Positions 36,922 to 45,225 of a stretch of 64,000 nucleotides of DNA are shown here, one piece after another. The position numbers were made by a program, and so were the translations under genes. Position 1 is the first letter of the stretch, and every line of letters begins with the position of its first letter. The stretch is taken from contig NZ_BMMT01000011.1 of assembly GCF_014646075.1 (NCBI RefSeq), positions 124,001 through 188,000 on the forward strand, in the 5' to 3' direction. The stretch comes from Saccharopolyspora thermophila. Lineage in GTDB: Bacteria; Actinomycetota; Actinomycetes; Mycobacteriales; Pseudonocardiaceae. The notes under the pieces are model-generated. The model was not told where the DNA came from and searched no databases. It saw nothing but the letters and a program-made list of their open reading frames with translations.

Positions 36922-37764
36922 ATGCCGGTTGCCCTCTCGGAGCGTGCCAGGCGCGCGGCCAGGCGGCCGCTGCAGCTGCTGGACGACCTCGGCGACCAGA
37001 TGTCGTTCTACCTGCGGTCGCTGGCGTGGATCCCGAAGGCCGTCACCCGCTACGCCAAGGAGACGCTGCGGCTGCTGGCCGAGGTCAGCTTCGGCAGCGG
37101 GGCGCTGGCGGTGATCGGCGGCACGGTCGGCGTGATGATCGGCCTGACCCTGTTCACCGGCACCGTCGTCGGGTTGCAGGGCTACGCCGCGCTCGACCAG
37201 CTGGGCACCTCGGCGTTCGCCGGCTTCGTCTCGGCCTACTTCAACACCCGCGAGATCGCCCCGCTGGTGGCCGGGTTGGCGCTGTCGGCGACGGTCGGGT
37301 CGGGTTTCACCGCGCAGCTCGGCGCGATGCGGATCTCCGATGAGATCGACGCCCTGGAGGTCATGGGCGTGCCGAGCCTGCCGTACCTGGTGACCACCCG
37401 GGTGGTGGCCGGGTTCATTGCGGTGATCCCGCTGTACGTGCTGGGGCTGCTGACCTCCTACATCGCCGCCCGCGCGGTCACGATCTACGTCTACGGCCAG
37501 TCGGCGGGCACCTACGACCACTACTTCACCCTGTTCCTGCCGCCCGAGGACGTGCTGTGGTCCTTCGGGAAGGTGCTGGTGTTCAGCGTGGTGGTGATCA
37601 TGACGCACTGCTACTACGGCTACCGCGCCAGCGGCGGTCCGGCCGGGGTCGGCGTCGCGGTGGGCCGCGCGGTGCGGACCGCGATCGTGACCACGGCGCT
37701 GCTCGACTTCTTCCTCAGCCTCGCGATCTGGGGCACCACGACGACGGTTCGGATCACCGGATGA
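36922..37764 (+). CDS. MlaE/YrbE-family permease, second of pair
   Basis: A 280-residue YrbEB-type permease, beginning 5 bp after its partner. Five membrane helices; the signature GSGFTAQLGAMRISDEIDAL and EVMGVPSLPYLVTTR is the counterpart of the EADAL-type cytoplasmic loop. The N-terminal ~50 residues are basic and amphipathic. A 103-bp gap containing two tandem hairpin repeats separates it from the first mce gene, whereas other junctions in the operon overlap. Confidence 0.93.
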   Translation: MPVALSERARRAARRPLQLLDDLGDQMSFYLRSLAWIPKAVTRYAKETLRLLAEVSFGSGALAVIGGTVGVMIGLTLFTGTVVGLQGYAALDQLGTSAFAGFVSAYFNTREIAPLVAGLALSATVGSGFTAQLGAMRISDEIDALEVMGVPSLPYLVTTRVVAGFIAVIPLYVLGLLTSYIAARAVTIYVYGQSAGTYDHYFTLFLPPEDVLWSFGKVLVFSVVVIMTHCYYGYRASGGPAGVGVAVGRAVRTAIVTTALLDFFLSLAIWGTTTTVRITG

Positions 37765-37783
37765 GTACCCGGAGTTCGTTGAC

Positions 37784-37837
37784 AGCGTCCGTGCGGGACA
37801 CCCGCACCCGAGCGTCCGTGCGGGACACCCGCACCCG
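37784..37837 (+). repeat. Tandem 27-bp repeat, two perfect copies, each a hairpin
   Basis: Copy one is 37784-37810 and copy two 37811-37837, identical over 27 bp. Each contains GTGCGGGACACCCGCAC, a 7-bp stem with the 3-nt loop ACA. They occupy the only sizeable gap in the mce operon, between the second permease and the first mce gene, with GGGAGG for the next gene 17 bp further on. They could be transcript-processing or attenuating stems, or copies of a dispersed intergenic repeat. Confidence 0.85.
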
Positions 37838-37867
37838 GTCGGCTTTTCTGCGCGGGAGGTGTGGACA

Positions 37868-39193
37868 TTGCCGCTCATGACGCCTCAGGTCCTGCGGCGT
37901 CGGGCGCTGGGCCTGGCGTTCCTGCTGTGCATGGCGCTGTTCGTCAGCCTGACGGTGGCGGTCTACCAGAAGAAGTTCACCCCCAGCGTGGACGTGGTGC
38001 TCCGGGCCGCGTCCACCGGCAACCAGCTGCTGCCGGAGTCGGACGTGAAGGTCCGGGGCATGGTCGTCGGCCGCGTGGTGAGCGTGAAGTCCACAGGGGA
38101 CGGTGCGGAGCTGTACCTGGCGCTGGACCCGGAGCGCGCGAAGGAGCTGCCGTCGAACGTCTCGGCGCGGCTGCTGCCGCGGACGCTGTTCGGTGAACGC
38201 TACGTGTCGCTGGAGCTGCCCGAGCAGGCCGCGGCCGACACGTTGACCTCCGGCGCGGTCATCGAGCAGGACCGTACCCGCGCGGGCATCGAGCTGGAGC
38301 AGGTGCTGGCCGACACGATGCCGGTGCTGCAGGCCGTGCACCCCGACGACCTGGCGGTCACGCTCAACGCGCTGGACCAGGCGCTGGCCGGGCGCGGCAA
38401 GCCGCTGGGCGAGACGCTGTCGCAGCTCAACACCTACCTGGACGGCATCAACCCGTCCGTGCCGGACCTGCGGGAGAACCTGCGGGAGCTGGTCGGCGTC
38501 GCGCAGACCTACGAGCAGGCCGCGCCGGACGTGATCGAGGCGCTGGACAACCTCAGCACCACCGCCCGCACCCTCGTCGAGCAGCGGCAGAACCTGACCG
38601 CCCTCACCGGGCAGCTGACCACCACATCTGGTGACCTCACCATGTTCCTGCAGAACAACCGGCAGAACATCATCCAGCTCGGCGAGGCGCAGCGGCCGAC
38701 GCTGGACGTGCTGGCCAAGTACGCGCCCGAGTACCCGTGCTTCCTGCGGGAGATGGCCGAGTTCGTGCCCCGCATCCGCAGGGCGTTCGGCGAGGGCACG
38801 CCCGAACCGGGGCTGCACATCACCCTGGAGATCACCCCGCACCGCGGCAGGTACGTGCCGGGCCAGGACGAGCCGGAGTTCGCCGACAAGCGCGGGCCTC
38901 GCTGCTACGACGTCGACCCGCTGCCCGACCCGGTGCCGGAGTACCCGCCGGACGGGCCGTTCAAGGACGGCTCGGTGCCGCCTCCCGCGTCCCGCCCGGC
39001 CGGCGGCCTGACCCCGCCCGCGAGCACCGCGCCGCAGTCGGTGTCGGCCACCTGGGCGAACTCCCCGGCGGAACGGGACCTGGTGTCGGTGCTGCTGGCT
39101 CCAGCGCTGGGCCGGTCGGCCGGTGACGTGCCGGACTGGGGTTCGCTGCTGGTCGGGCCCGTGCTGCGCGGAGCGGAGGTGAGCTATCGGTGA
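37868..39193 (+). CDS. MCE-family lipid-binding protein, first in operon (MceA position)
   Basis: A 441-residue protein from TTG 37868, the start best placed after GGGAGG (37854-37859). GTG 37859 and ATG 37877 are in-frame alternatives. One N-terminal membrane helix (ALGLAFLLCMALFVSLTVAV) is followed by the MCE domain (VDVVLRAASTGNQLLPESDVKVRGMVVG to ERYVSLELP, ~residues 38-125), then a helical/coiled region of ~190 residues that in the family builds the tunnel, and a Pro-rich C-terminal ~100 residues. First of six mce genes; GTGA overlap with the next. Confidence 0.9.
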   Translation: MPLMTPQVLRRRALGLAFLLCMALFVSLTVAVYQKKFTPSVDVVLRAASTGNQLLPESDVKVRGMVVGRVVSVKSTGDGAELYLALDPERAKELPSNVSARLLPRTLFGERYVSLELPEQAAADTLTSGAVIEQDRTRAGIELEQVLADTMPVLQAVHPDDLAVTLNALDQALAGRGKPLGETLSQLNTYLDGINPSVPDLRENLRELVGVAQTYEQAAPDVIEALDNLSTTARTLVEQRQNLTALTGQLTTTSGDLTMFLQNNRQNIIQLGEAQRPTLDVLAKYAPEYPCFLREMAEFVPRIRRAFGEGTPEPGLHITLEITPHRGRYVPGQDEPEFADKRGPRCYDVDPLPDPVPEYPPDGPFKDGSVPPPASRPAGGLTPPASTAPQSVSATWANSPAERDLVSVLLAPALGRSAGDVPDWGSLLVGPVLRGAEVSYR

Positions 39194-40215
39194 ACGGACG
39201 CAGCATCACCGGACCGCTGGTCAAGTTCCTGATCTTCGTGGTGGTCACGGTGCTGGCCACCGGGCTGCTGGCGATGACCATCGCCAACCGGGACCTGCGC
39301 GCGGCGGAGTCCTACACCGCGCGCTTCACCGACGTCACCAACCTCAACGTGGGCGACGAGGTGCGGATCGCCGGGGTGAAGGTCGGCGAGGTGGAGAGCA
39401 TCGAGGTGGTCGACCGGCGCATCGCCGAGGTGCGGTTCAACGTCGCCGACCGGCGGCTGCCCGCCACCGTGACCGCCACGATCAGGTACCGCAACCTGGT
39501 CGGCCAGCGCTACATCGCGCTGGAGCAGGGTCCTGGTGACGCCGGTGGCGAGCTGCCGCCAGGCGGGCTGATCCCGCTGGAGCGCACCCGTCCGGCGCTG
39601 GATCTCACCGTGCTGCTCGGCGGGTTCAAGCCGTTGTTCCAGGCGCTGTCGCCGGAGGACGTCAACAAGCTGTCCTACGAGATCATCCAGGTGCTGCAGG
39701 GCGAGGGCGGCACGGTGGAGAGCCTGCTGGCCCACACCGCGTCGCTGACCTCCACCATCGCCTCGCGGGACGAGGTGATCGGGCAGGTCATCGACAACCT
39801 CAACGGTGTGCTGGGCACGGTCAACGCCCGCGACCAGCAGCTGTCCGAGCTGATCGGCCAGCTGCAGCAGGTGGTGTCCGGGCTGGCCGCGGACCGGGAC
39901 GCGATCGGCGACGCGCTCACCGCGATGGACGGGCTGACCACCACCACCGCGGGCCTGCTCACCGAGGCGCGGCCGGGGTTGCGGCAGGACATCGCCGCGC
40001 TGGGGGCGCTGTCGCAGAACCTCAACGGCCACGAGGCGCTCACCGAGCAGGTGCTGCGCACCATGCCCGGCAAGCTCGAGACGATCGGCCGCACCGCGAG
40101 CCACGGCTCGTGGTTCAACTTCTACCTGTGCAAGGCGTCCGGCACGGTCGGCGTCGGCACCATCAGCCTGCCGCTGCCGCTGCAGCCGGTGACCCAGCCG
40201 AGGTGCCAGCGATGA
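39190..40215 (+). CDS. MCE-family protein, second (MceB position)
   Basis: A 341-residue protein with N-terminal membrane helix (LIFVVVTVLATGLLAMTIA), MCE domain YTARFTDVTNLNVGDEVRIAGVKVG to LVGQRYIALEQG at ~residues 40-115, and a long helical C-terminal segment. It ends with FNFYLCKASGTVGV and a further Cys, a C-terminal Cys pair also found in the other Mce proteins of this operon. GTG 39190 overlaps the previous stop. Confidence 0.92.
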   Translation: MNGRSITGPLVKFLIFVVVTVLATGLLAMTIANRDLRAAESYTARFTDVTNLNVGDEVRIAGVKVGEVESIEVVDRRIAEVRFNVADRRLPATVTATIRYRNLVGQRYIALEQGPGDAGGELPPGGLIPLERTRPALDLTVLLGGFKPLFQALSPEDVNKLSYEIIQVLQGEGGTVESLLAHTASLTSTIASRDEVIGQVIDNLNGVLGTVNARDQQLSELIGQLQQVVSGLAADRDAIGDALTAMDGLTTTTAGLLTEARPGLRQDIAALGALSQNLNGHEALTEQVLRTMPGKLETIGRTASHGSWFNFYLCKASGTVGVGTISLPLPLQPVTQPRCQR

Positions 40216-41192
40216 CCCCATTCTCGCAGCGCGACCCGCTCCGGATCGGCATCGTCGGCCTGCTGGCGCTGGTGCTGGTCCTCCTGCTCGCGCTGAACAT
40301 CGAGCGCCTGCCGCTGATCGGCGGCACCACCTACACGGCGCACTTCACCGAGGCGGCCGGGCTGCGGCCGGACAACGAGGTGCGCATCGCCGGGGTGAAG
40401 GTCGGCACCGTCACCGACGTGGAGCTGGTCGGCGACCACGTGGAGGTCAGCTTCCGCGTCGGCGACGCGTGGCTCGGCGACCGCACCACCGCCGCGATCA
40501 AGATCAAGACGCTGCTCGGGCAGAAGTACCTGGCGCTGGACCCGCAGGGCAGCCGGGAGCTGTCGCCGTCCGAGCCGATCCCGGTGCAGCGCACCATGTC
40601 GCCCTACGACGTGATCGAGGCGTTCAGCGACCTGTCGACCACGGTGGACAGGATCGACACGCGGCAGCTGGCGCAGAGCTTCCGCACCCTGTCGGACACC
40701 TTCGGCGCAACCTCCGACGAGGTCAGCGGGGCCCTCGACGGCCTGTCCCGGTTGTCGCAGACGATCTCCGCCCGCGACGAGCAGCTGGAGCAGCTGCTGG
40801 ACAACACCGCGCGGGTGTCCAGAACCGTCGCGGACCGCAACGCCGAGTTCGAGAAGCTGCTGGCCGACGGCAACCTGCTGCTGCAGGAGATCCGCGCCCG
40901 CCGCGACTCGATCAGCGCGTTGCTGGACGGCACCCGCGAGCTGTCCGCGCAGCTGTCCGGCCTGGTCGACGACAACGCCGCGCAGATCGGGCCGACGCTG
41001 CAGCAGCTGGACCGGGTCACCAAGATGCTGCAGCGCAACCAGGACAACCTGAACCGCAGCCTGGAGATGTTCGCCCCGTTCACCCGGCTGTTCGCCAACG
41101 TGCTGGGCAACGGCCGCTGGTTCGACACCTACATCTGCGGCCTGCTGCCGCCCGCCATCGGACCGATCAACCAGAAGGGCTGCCAGCCATGA
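40212..41192 (+). CDS. MCE-family protein, third (MceC position)
   Basis: A 326-residue protein: N-terminal helix (IGIVGLLALVLVLLLALNIE), MCE domain YTAHFTEAAGLRPDNEVRIAGVKVG to LLGQKYLALDPQG, helical region with heptad-like Leu/Ile spacing, and the C-terminal GNGRWFDTYICGLLPPAIG with closing Cys. ATG overlaps the previous stop by 4 bp. Closely similar in architecture to the second protein, consistent with duplication. Confidence 0.92.
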   Translation: MTPFSQRDPLRIGIVGLLALVLVLLLALNIERLPLIGGTTYTAHFTEAAGLRPDNEVRIAGVKVGTVTDVELVGDHVEVSFRVGDAWLGDRTTAAIKIKTLLGQKYLALDPQGSRELSPSEPIPVQRTMSPYDVIEAFSDLSTTVDRIDTRQLAQSFRTLSDTFGATSDEVSGALDGLSRLSQTISARDEQLEQLLDNTARVSRTVADRNAEFEKLLADGNLLLQEIRARRDSISALLDGTRELSAQLSGLVDDNAAQIGPTLQQLDRVTKMLQRNQDNLNRSLEMFAPFTRLFANVLGNGRWFDTYICGLLPPAIGPINQKGCQP

Positions 41193-42367
41193 CCAGCGCG
41201 AAACCCGTGCGTGCGCTGTCGGTCGCGGTGGTGCTCGTGCTCGTCGCCACCGTGGCGGTGTGGTGGTCGTTCTTCGGCGCCACCGAGCGGCGGATCACCG
41301 CCTACTTCACCGCCGCCGTGGGCATCTATCCCGGCGGGGACGTCCGGATCCTCGGCGTCCCGGTCGGCACCGTCGACGCGGTGGTGCCGCAGGGCACGCT
41401 GGTGCGGGTCGAGATGAGCCTGGACCGGGACGTCCAGGTGCCCGCCGACGCGGGCGCGGTGGCCGTCGCGCCCAGCGTGGTCAGCGATCGGTACGTGCAG
41501 CTCACCCCGGTCTACCGGGGCGGACCGGTGCTCGGCGACGGCGCGGTGATCCCGCACGAGCGCACCGCGATCCCAGTGGAGCTGGACCAGATCTACCGCA
41601 GCCTCGACGAGCTCACCCGGGCGCTGGGGCCCGGCGGCGCCAACGCCGACGGGGCGCTGACCGACCTGCTCAACACCGGGGCCGCGAACCTCGACGGCAA
41701 CGGGCAGACCCTGGCGGAGACGATCCGCAACCTCGGCGAGGTGGGGACCACGCTGTCCGGCACCAGCGACCAGCTGTTCGCCACCGTGGACAACCTGCAG
41801 AAGTTCACCACCATGCTGGCGCGCAACGACGACCAGGTGCGCCGGTTCACCACCCAGATGCAGCAGGTCAGCTCGTTTCTGGCCGGGGAGCGCGAGGACA
41901 TGAGCGCGGCCATGGCCGAGCTCGCGGTGGCCCTCGGCAGGGTGGAGGCGTTCGTGCGGGACAACCGGGAACTGCTGAAGTCCAATGTGGACCAGCTGAA
42001 CTCGGTGGCGACCGTGCTGGTGCGGCAGAAGGCGGCGTTGAGTGAGTCGCTGCGCAACGCGCCGCTGGCGCTGAGCAACCTCAACAACGCCTACAACGGC
42101 GCATCCGGCACCCTCGACACCCGCGCGGACATCAACGAGCTGAACCAGCCGCCCGTGGTGGCGGTGTGCAAGCTGCTCCAGCAGCACAGCCCGGCGGACG
42201 TGCCGAAGGACATCAGAGACGCCTGCGCCGCGCTGCAACCGGTCCTCGACGGCGTGGTGCAGCTGCCGACCCTCGCGGAGACCCTCAACTCCGTGCAGCA
42301 CGGCACGCTCCCGCCGCTGCCGCTGCCCCTGTCCGGCAGCACCCAACCCGCGGGAGGTGTGCGGTGA
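41189..42367 (+). CDS. MCE-family protein, fourth (MceD position)
   Basis: A 392-residue protein. N-terminal helix (VAVVLVLVATVAVWWSFFG), MCE domain ITAYFTAAVGIYPGGDVRILGVPVG to VSDRYVQLTPVYRGG, a long helical portion, a Cys pair in VCKLLQQHSPADVPKDIRDAC near residue 330-350, and a Pro-rich tail. ATGA overlap with the third gene and GTGA with the lipoprotein gene. Confidence 0.92.
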   Translation: MTSAKPVRALSVAVVLVLVATVAVWWSFFGATERRITAYFTAAVGIYPGGDVRILGVPVGTVDAVVPQGTLVRVEMSLDRDVQVPADAGAVAVAPSVVSDRYVQLTPVYRGGPVLGDGAVIPHERTAIPVELDQIYRSLDELTRALGPGGANADGALTDLLNTGAANLDGNGQTLAETIRNLGEVGTTLSGTSDQLFATVDNLQKFTTMLARNDDQVRRFTTQMQQVSSFLAGEREDMSAAMAELAVALGRVEAFVRDNRELLKSNVDQLNSVATVLVRQKAALSESLRNAPLALSNLNNAYNGASGTLDTRADINELNQPPVVAVCKLLQQHSPADVPKDIRDACAALQPVLDGVVQLPTLAETLNSVQHGTLPPLPLPLSGSTQPAGGVR

Positions 42368-43560
42368 AGCTGGTGCGATTACGGAAGCAAGGCGGCAACA
42401 CCCGGGCGGCCCACGGCCGGGTGCGGGTGGGTGCCGTGCTGGTGGCCGCGCTGGTCGTGCTGGCCGGGTGCAGCTCGCGCGGCGTCTACGACATGCCGTT
42501 GCCCGGCGGCGCCGACGTGGGCAGCAACCCGTACGAGGTGAAGGTGCGGTTCGCCGACGTGCTGGACCTGGTGCCCAACGCGGGCGTGCGGGTCAACAAC
42601 GTGCCGGTCGGGCGGGTGACGACCATCCAGCTCGCCCCCGACTCCTGGCAGGCCGAGGTGACCGTGCTCGTCAACGGCGACGTCACGCTCCCGGCCAACG
42701 CCACCGCGCGGCTGCGGCAGTCCAGCCTGCTCGGCGAGAAGTACGTGGAGCTCGCGGGTCCACCCGCGCCGCAGCAGCCGGTGGGGCGGCTCGCCGACGG
42801 CGACCTGATCGGCATCGAGCGCACCGGCCGCAACCCCGAGGTCGAGGAGGTCCTTGGCGCGCTGTCCATGCTGCTCAACGGCGGCGGTGTGGCCCAGCTG
42901 CACAACATCACCAAGGAGCTCAACGCCGCACTGGAGGGCCGCGAGTCCGATGTGCGCGGCCTGCTGTCCAATCTGGACCAACTCGTCAGCGACCTGGACG
43001 CCCAGCGCGACGACATCACCCGCGCCCTGGACAGCATCAACCGGCTCAGCGCCAGCCTCAACGCGCAGCGCGGCAGCATCGACACCGCGCTGCGTGACCT
43101 CGGACCGGGCCTGCGGGTGCTCAACGAGCAGCGCACCCAGCTGGTGACCATGCTGCAGGCGCTGGACAAGCTGTCCGGCGTCGCCACCGACGTGGTCACC
43201 CGCTCCCGCGACGACCTGGTGCACAACCTCGACCAGCTCGCCCCCACGCTCCGCCAACTGGCCGCTGCCGGGGAGAGCCTGCCGAAGTCGCTGGAGGTGC
43301 TGGTCAGCTTCCCGTTCCCGGACAACGCCGTGGACGGCATCGGCGGCAGCGACTACACCAACCTCTACGCCACCGTGGACCTCAACCTCACCCATGTGCT
43401 GCAGAACATCGGCCGCAGCCGCCAGCCGTTGGTCCCGCTGCCCGGCTCGCAACCCTCGATCCCGCTGCCGCTGTCGCCGCCGCAGCGGACCCCCGAACCC
43501 CCGGCCGCGGAGCAGGGCTCCCCTGGCCTGCTCGGCTCGCTGCTGGGAGGTGGCCGCTGA
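42364..43560 (+). CDS. MCE-family lipoprotein, fifth (MceE/LprK position)
   Basis: A 398-residue lipoprotein. The signal peptide VGAVLVAALVVLAGCSSRG ends in a lipobox LAGC at about residue 38, the feature that marks the fifth Mce protein in actinobacterial operons. MCE domain YEVKVRFADVLDLVPNAGVRV to LLGEKYVELAGP, then the helical tunnel segment and a Pro-rich C-terminus. The GTG start overlaps the preceding stop, and the stop overlaps the next ATG (TGATG). Confidence 0.93.
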   Translation: MKLVRLRKQGGNTRAAHGRVRVGAVLVAALVVLAGCSSRGVYDMPLPGGADVGSNPYEVKVRFADVLDLVPNAGVRVNNVPVGRVTTIQLAPDSWQAEVTVLVNGDVTLPANATARLRQSSLLGEKYVELAGPPAPQQPVGRLADGDLIGIERTGRNPEVEEVLGALSMLLNGGGVAQLHNITKELNAALEGRESDVRGLLSNLDQLVSDLDAQRDDITRALDSINRLSASLNAQRGSIDTALRDLGPGLRVLNEQRTQLVTMLQALDKLSGVATDVVTRSRDDLVHNLDQLAPTLRQLAAAGESLPKSLEVLVSFPFPDNAVDGIGGSDYTNLYATVDLNLTHVLQNIGRSRQPLVPLPGSQPSIPLPLSPPQRTPEPPAAEQGSPGLLGSLLGGGR

Positions 43561-44660
43561 TGCTCACCCGCCGAGTCCGCCTGCAGATCCTCGCGTTCGT
43601 GGTGATCGCGCTGGTCGGCGTCAGCTACGCCGGAGCCCGCTACGCGGGGCTGGACCGGCTGTTCGGTCCGCGCGGCTACGTGGTCACCCTGCAGCTGGCC
43701 AACACCGGCGGCATCTTCGACAACGCCGAGGTCACCTACCGCGGCGTGCCGGTCGGTCGGGTCGGCACCATCCGGCTGACCGACCGCGGGGTCGAGGTGC
43801 CGCTGGACATCGACTCCAGCGCGCCGCGAATCCCGGCCGACGTGGAGGCCGTGGTGACCAACCGCTCCGCCGTCGGCGAGCAGTACGTCGACCTGCGGCC
43901 GCGCAGCAACGACGGCCCGTACCTGCAGGACGGGTCGGTGATCAGCCAGCAGTCGGCGACCACCCCGTTGCCGGTGGAGACGCTGATGACCAGCCTGGAC
44001 GAATTCGCCAGGTCGGTGCCGGAGGACTCCCTGCGCACCGTGGTCAGCGAACTCGGCACCGCGTTCCGCGACAACGGCGGTCACCTGCAGACCATCCTGG
44101 ACACCAGCCGTGAGTTCACCGCCGCGGCCCAGCAGCACCTGCCGCAGACCGTGCAGTTGCTCGCCGACGGCAAGGCCGTGCTGGCCACCCAGAACGAGCA
44201 GGGCTCGGCGATCAGGTCGTTCAGCCGGGACCTGCGGGCGCTGTCCGAGCAGCTGAAGCGCTCCGACGACGACCTGCGCGCGGTGCTCGAGCGGGCCCCG
44301 TCGGCGGCCCGGCAGGTCAGCGCGTTCCTGCAGGAGAACCAGCAGCTCGGTCCGCTGCTGGCGAACCTGACCACCACCTCGCAGGTGCTGGCCAGGCGCA
44401 CCGACGGCCTGGAGCAGATCATGGTGCTGTACCCGGCGATCGTGACCGCGAGCAACACGGTCGTGCCAGGAGACGGCACCGCCCACTTCGGCCTGGTGCT
44501 CAACGTCTTCGACCCGTTGCCGTGCACCCGCGGTTACGAGGGGACCCCGCGCCGCGACGGCACCGACCTCACCCCGATACCGCTGAACACCCAGGCTCGC
44601 TGCGCGGAACCCCGAGGCAGCGACACCTCGGTGCGCGGTGCACAGAACGCCCCCGGATAG
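43560..44660 (+). CDS. MCE-family protein, sixth (MceF position)
   Basis: A 366-residue protein with N-terminal helix (ILAFVVIALVGVSYAGARYA), MCE domain YVVTLQLANTGGIFDNAEVTYRGVPVG to VGEQYVDLRPRSN, a helical region and a C-terminal DPLPCTRGYEG with a second Cys near the end (ARCAEPRG). Last of the six. Fifteen bases separate it from the first Mce-associated gene. Confidence 0.92.
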   Translation: MLTRRVRLQILAFVVIALVGVSYAGARYAGLDRLFGPRGYVVTLQLANTGGIFDNAEVTYRGVPVGRVGTIRLTDRGVEVPLDIDSSAPRIPADVEAVVTNRSAVGEQYVDLRPRSNDGPYLQDGSVISQQSATTPLPVETLMTSLDEFARSVPEDSLRTVVSELGTAFRDNGGHLQTILDTSREFTAAAQQHLPQTVQLLADGKAVLATQNEQGSAIRSFSRDLRALSEQLKRSDDDLRAVLERAPSAARQVSAFLQENQQLGPLLANLTTTSQVLARRTDGLEQIMVLYPAIVTASNTVVPGDGTAHFGLVLNVFDPLPCTRGYEGTPRRDGTDLTPIPLNTQARCAEPRGSDTSVRGAQNAPG

Positions 44661-44674
44661 GAGAGGAGCCGACG

Positions 44675-45187
44675 ATGTCCGCTTCCACGGCCCCGCGGCG
44701 CCCGCCCTGGGCGTGGGTGCTCTTCGCGGTGAGCCTGGCGGCGTGCCTGGTCACCGGTGCCGCCTGGGCGCTGGCCGCCACCAGCTCCTCGACCGCCCGC
44801 GCCGAGGTGCGCGACGACGCGCTGCGCGACGGCCAGACCGCGATCATCAACTTCAACACCCTGGACTACCAGGACGTGGACCACGGCCTGCAGCGCTGGG
44901 AGGACAGCTCGACCGGTCCGCTGCGCGAGGAGGTCCGGAAGGGACGCCAGGACTACCGCACCCAGATCCAGCAGGCGCGGAGCAAGACCACCGCGAAGAT
45001 CCTCGACGCCGGGATCGTCGAGCTCGACGAGCAGGTCGGCAAGGCGCGGATGATCGCGGTCGTGCAGCTGACGGTGACCATCGAGGGCCAGCAACCGGTC
45101 ACCAAGCAGGACCGCTACCAGGCCGAGCTCACCCGCGAGGGCGAGGTCTGGAAGCTCAGCGGCCTGGGCACCGTCCCGGTCGGCTGA
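44675..45187 (+). CDS. Mce-associated membrane protein, first
   Basis: A 170-residue protein of the Mce-associated type. One N-terminal helix (WAWVLFAVSLAACLVTGAAWAL) is followed by a ~125-residue outer domain with NFNTLDYQDVDHGLQRWED, GIVELDEQVGKARMIAVVQLTV and a final EVWKLSGLGTVPVG. Such proteins follow mce genes in mycobacteria and are thought to stabilise or assemble the transporter. GAGAGGAG precedes ATG 44675. Confidence 0.85.
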   Translation: MSASTAPRRPPWAWVLFAVSLAACLVTGAAWALAATSSSTARAEVRDDALRDGQTAIINFNTLDYQDVDHGLQRWEDSSTGPLREEVRKGRQDYRTQIQQARSKTTAKILDAGIVELDEQVGKARMIAVVQLTVTIEGQQPVTKQDRYQAELTREGEVWKLSGLGTVPVG

Positions 45188-45225
45188 CCGCCGAAACCCC
45201 GCACGCAACATGAGGAGTGCAGCCG

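Noticed and set aside
37741..37867. A small protein encoded across the tandem hairpin repeat
   Set aside because: The frame translates as a simple repeat (SVRDTRTRA units) produced by the 27-bp duplication itself and has no ribosome-binding site.
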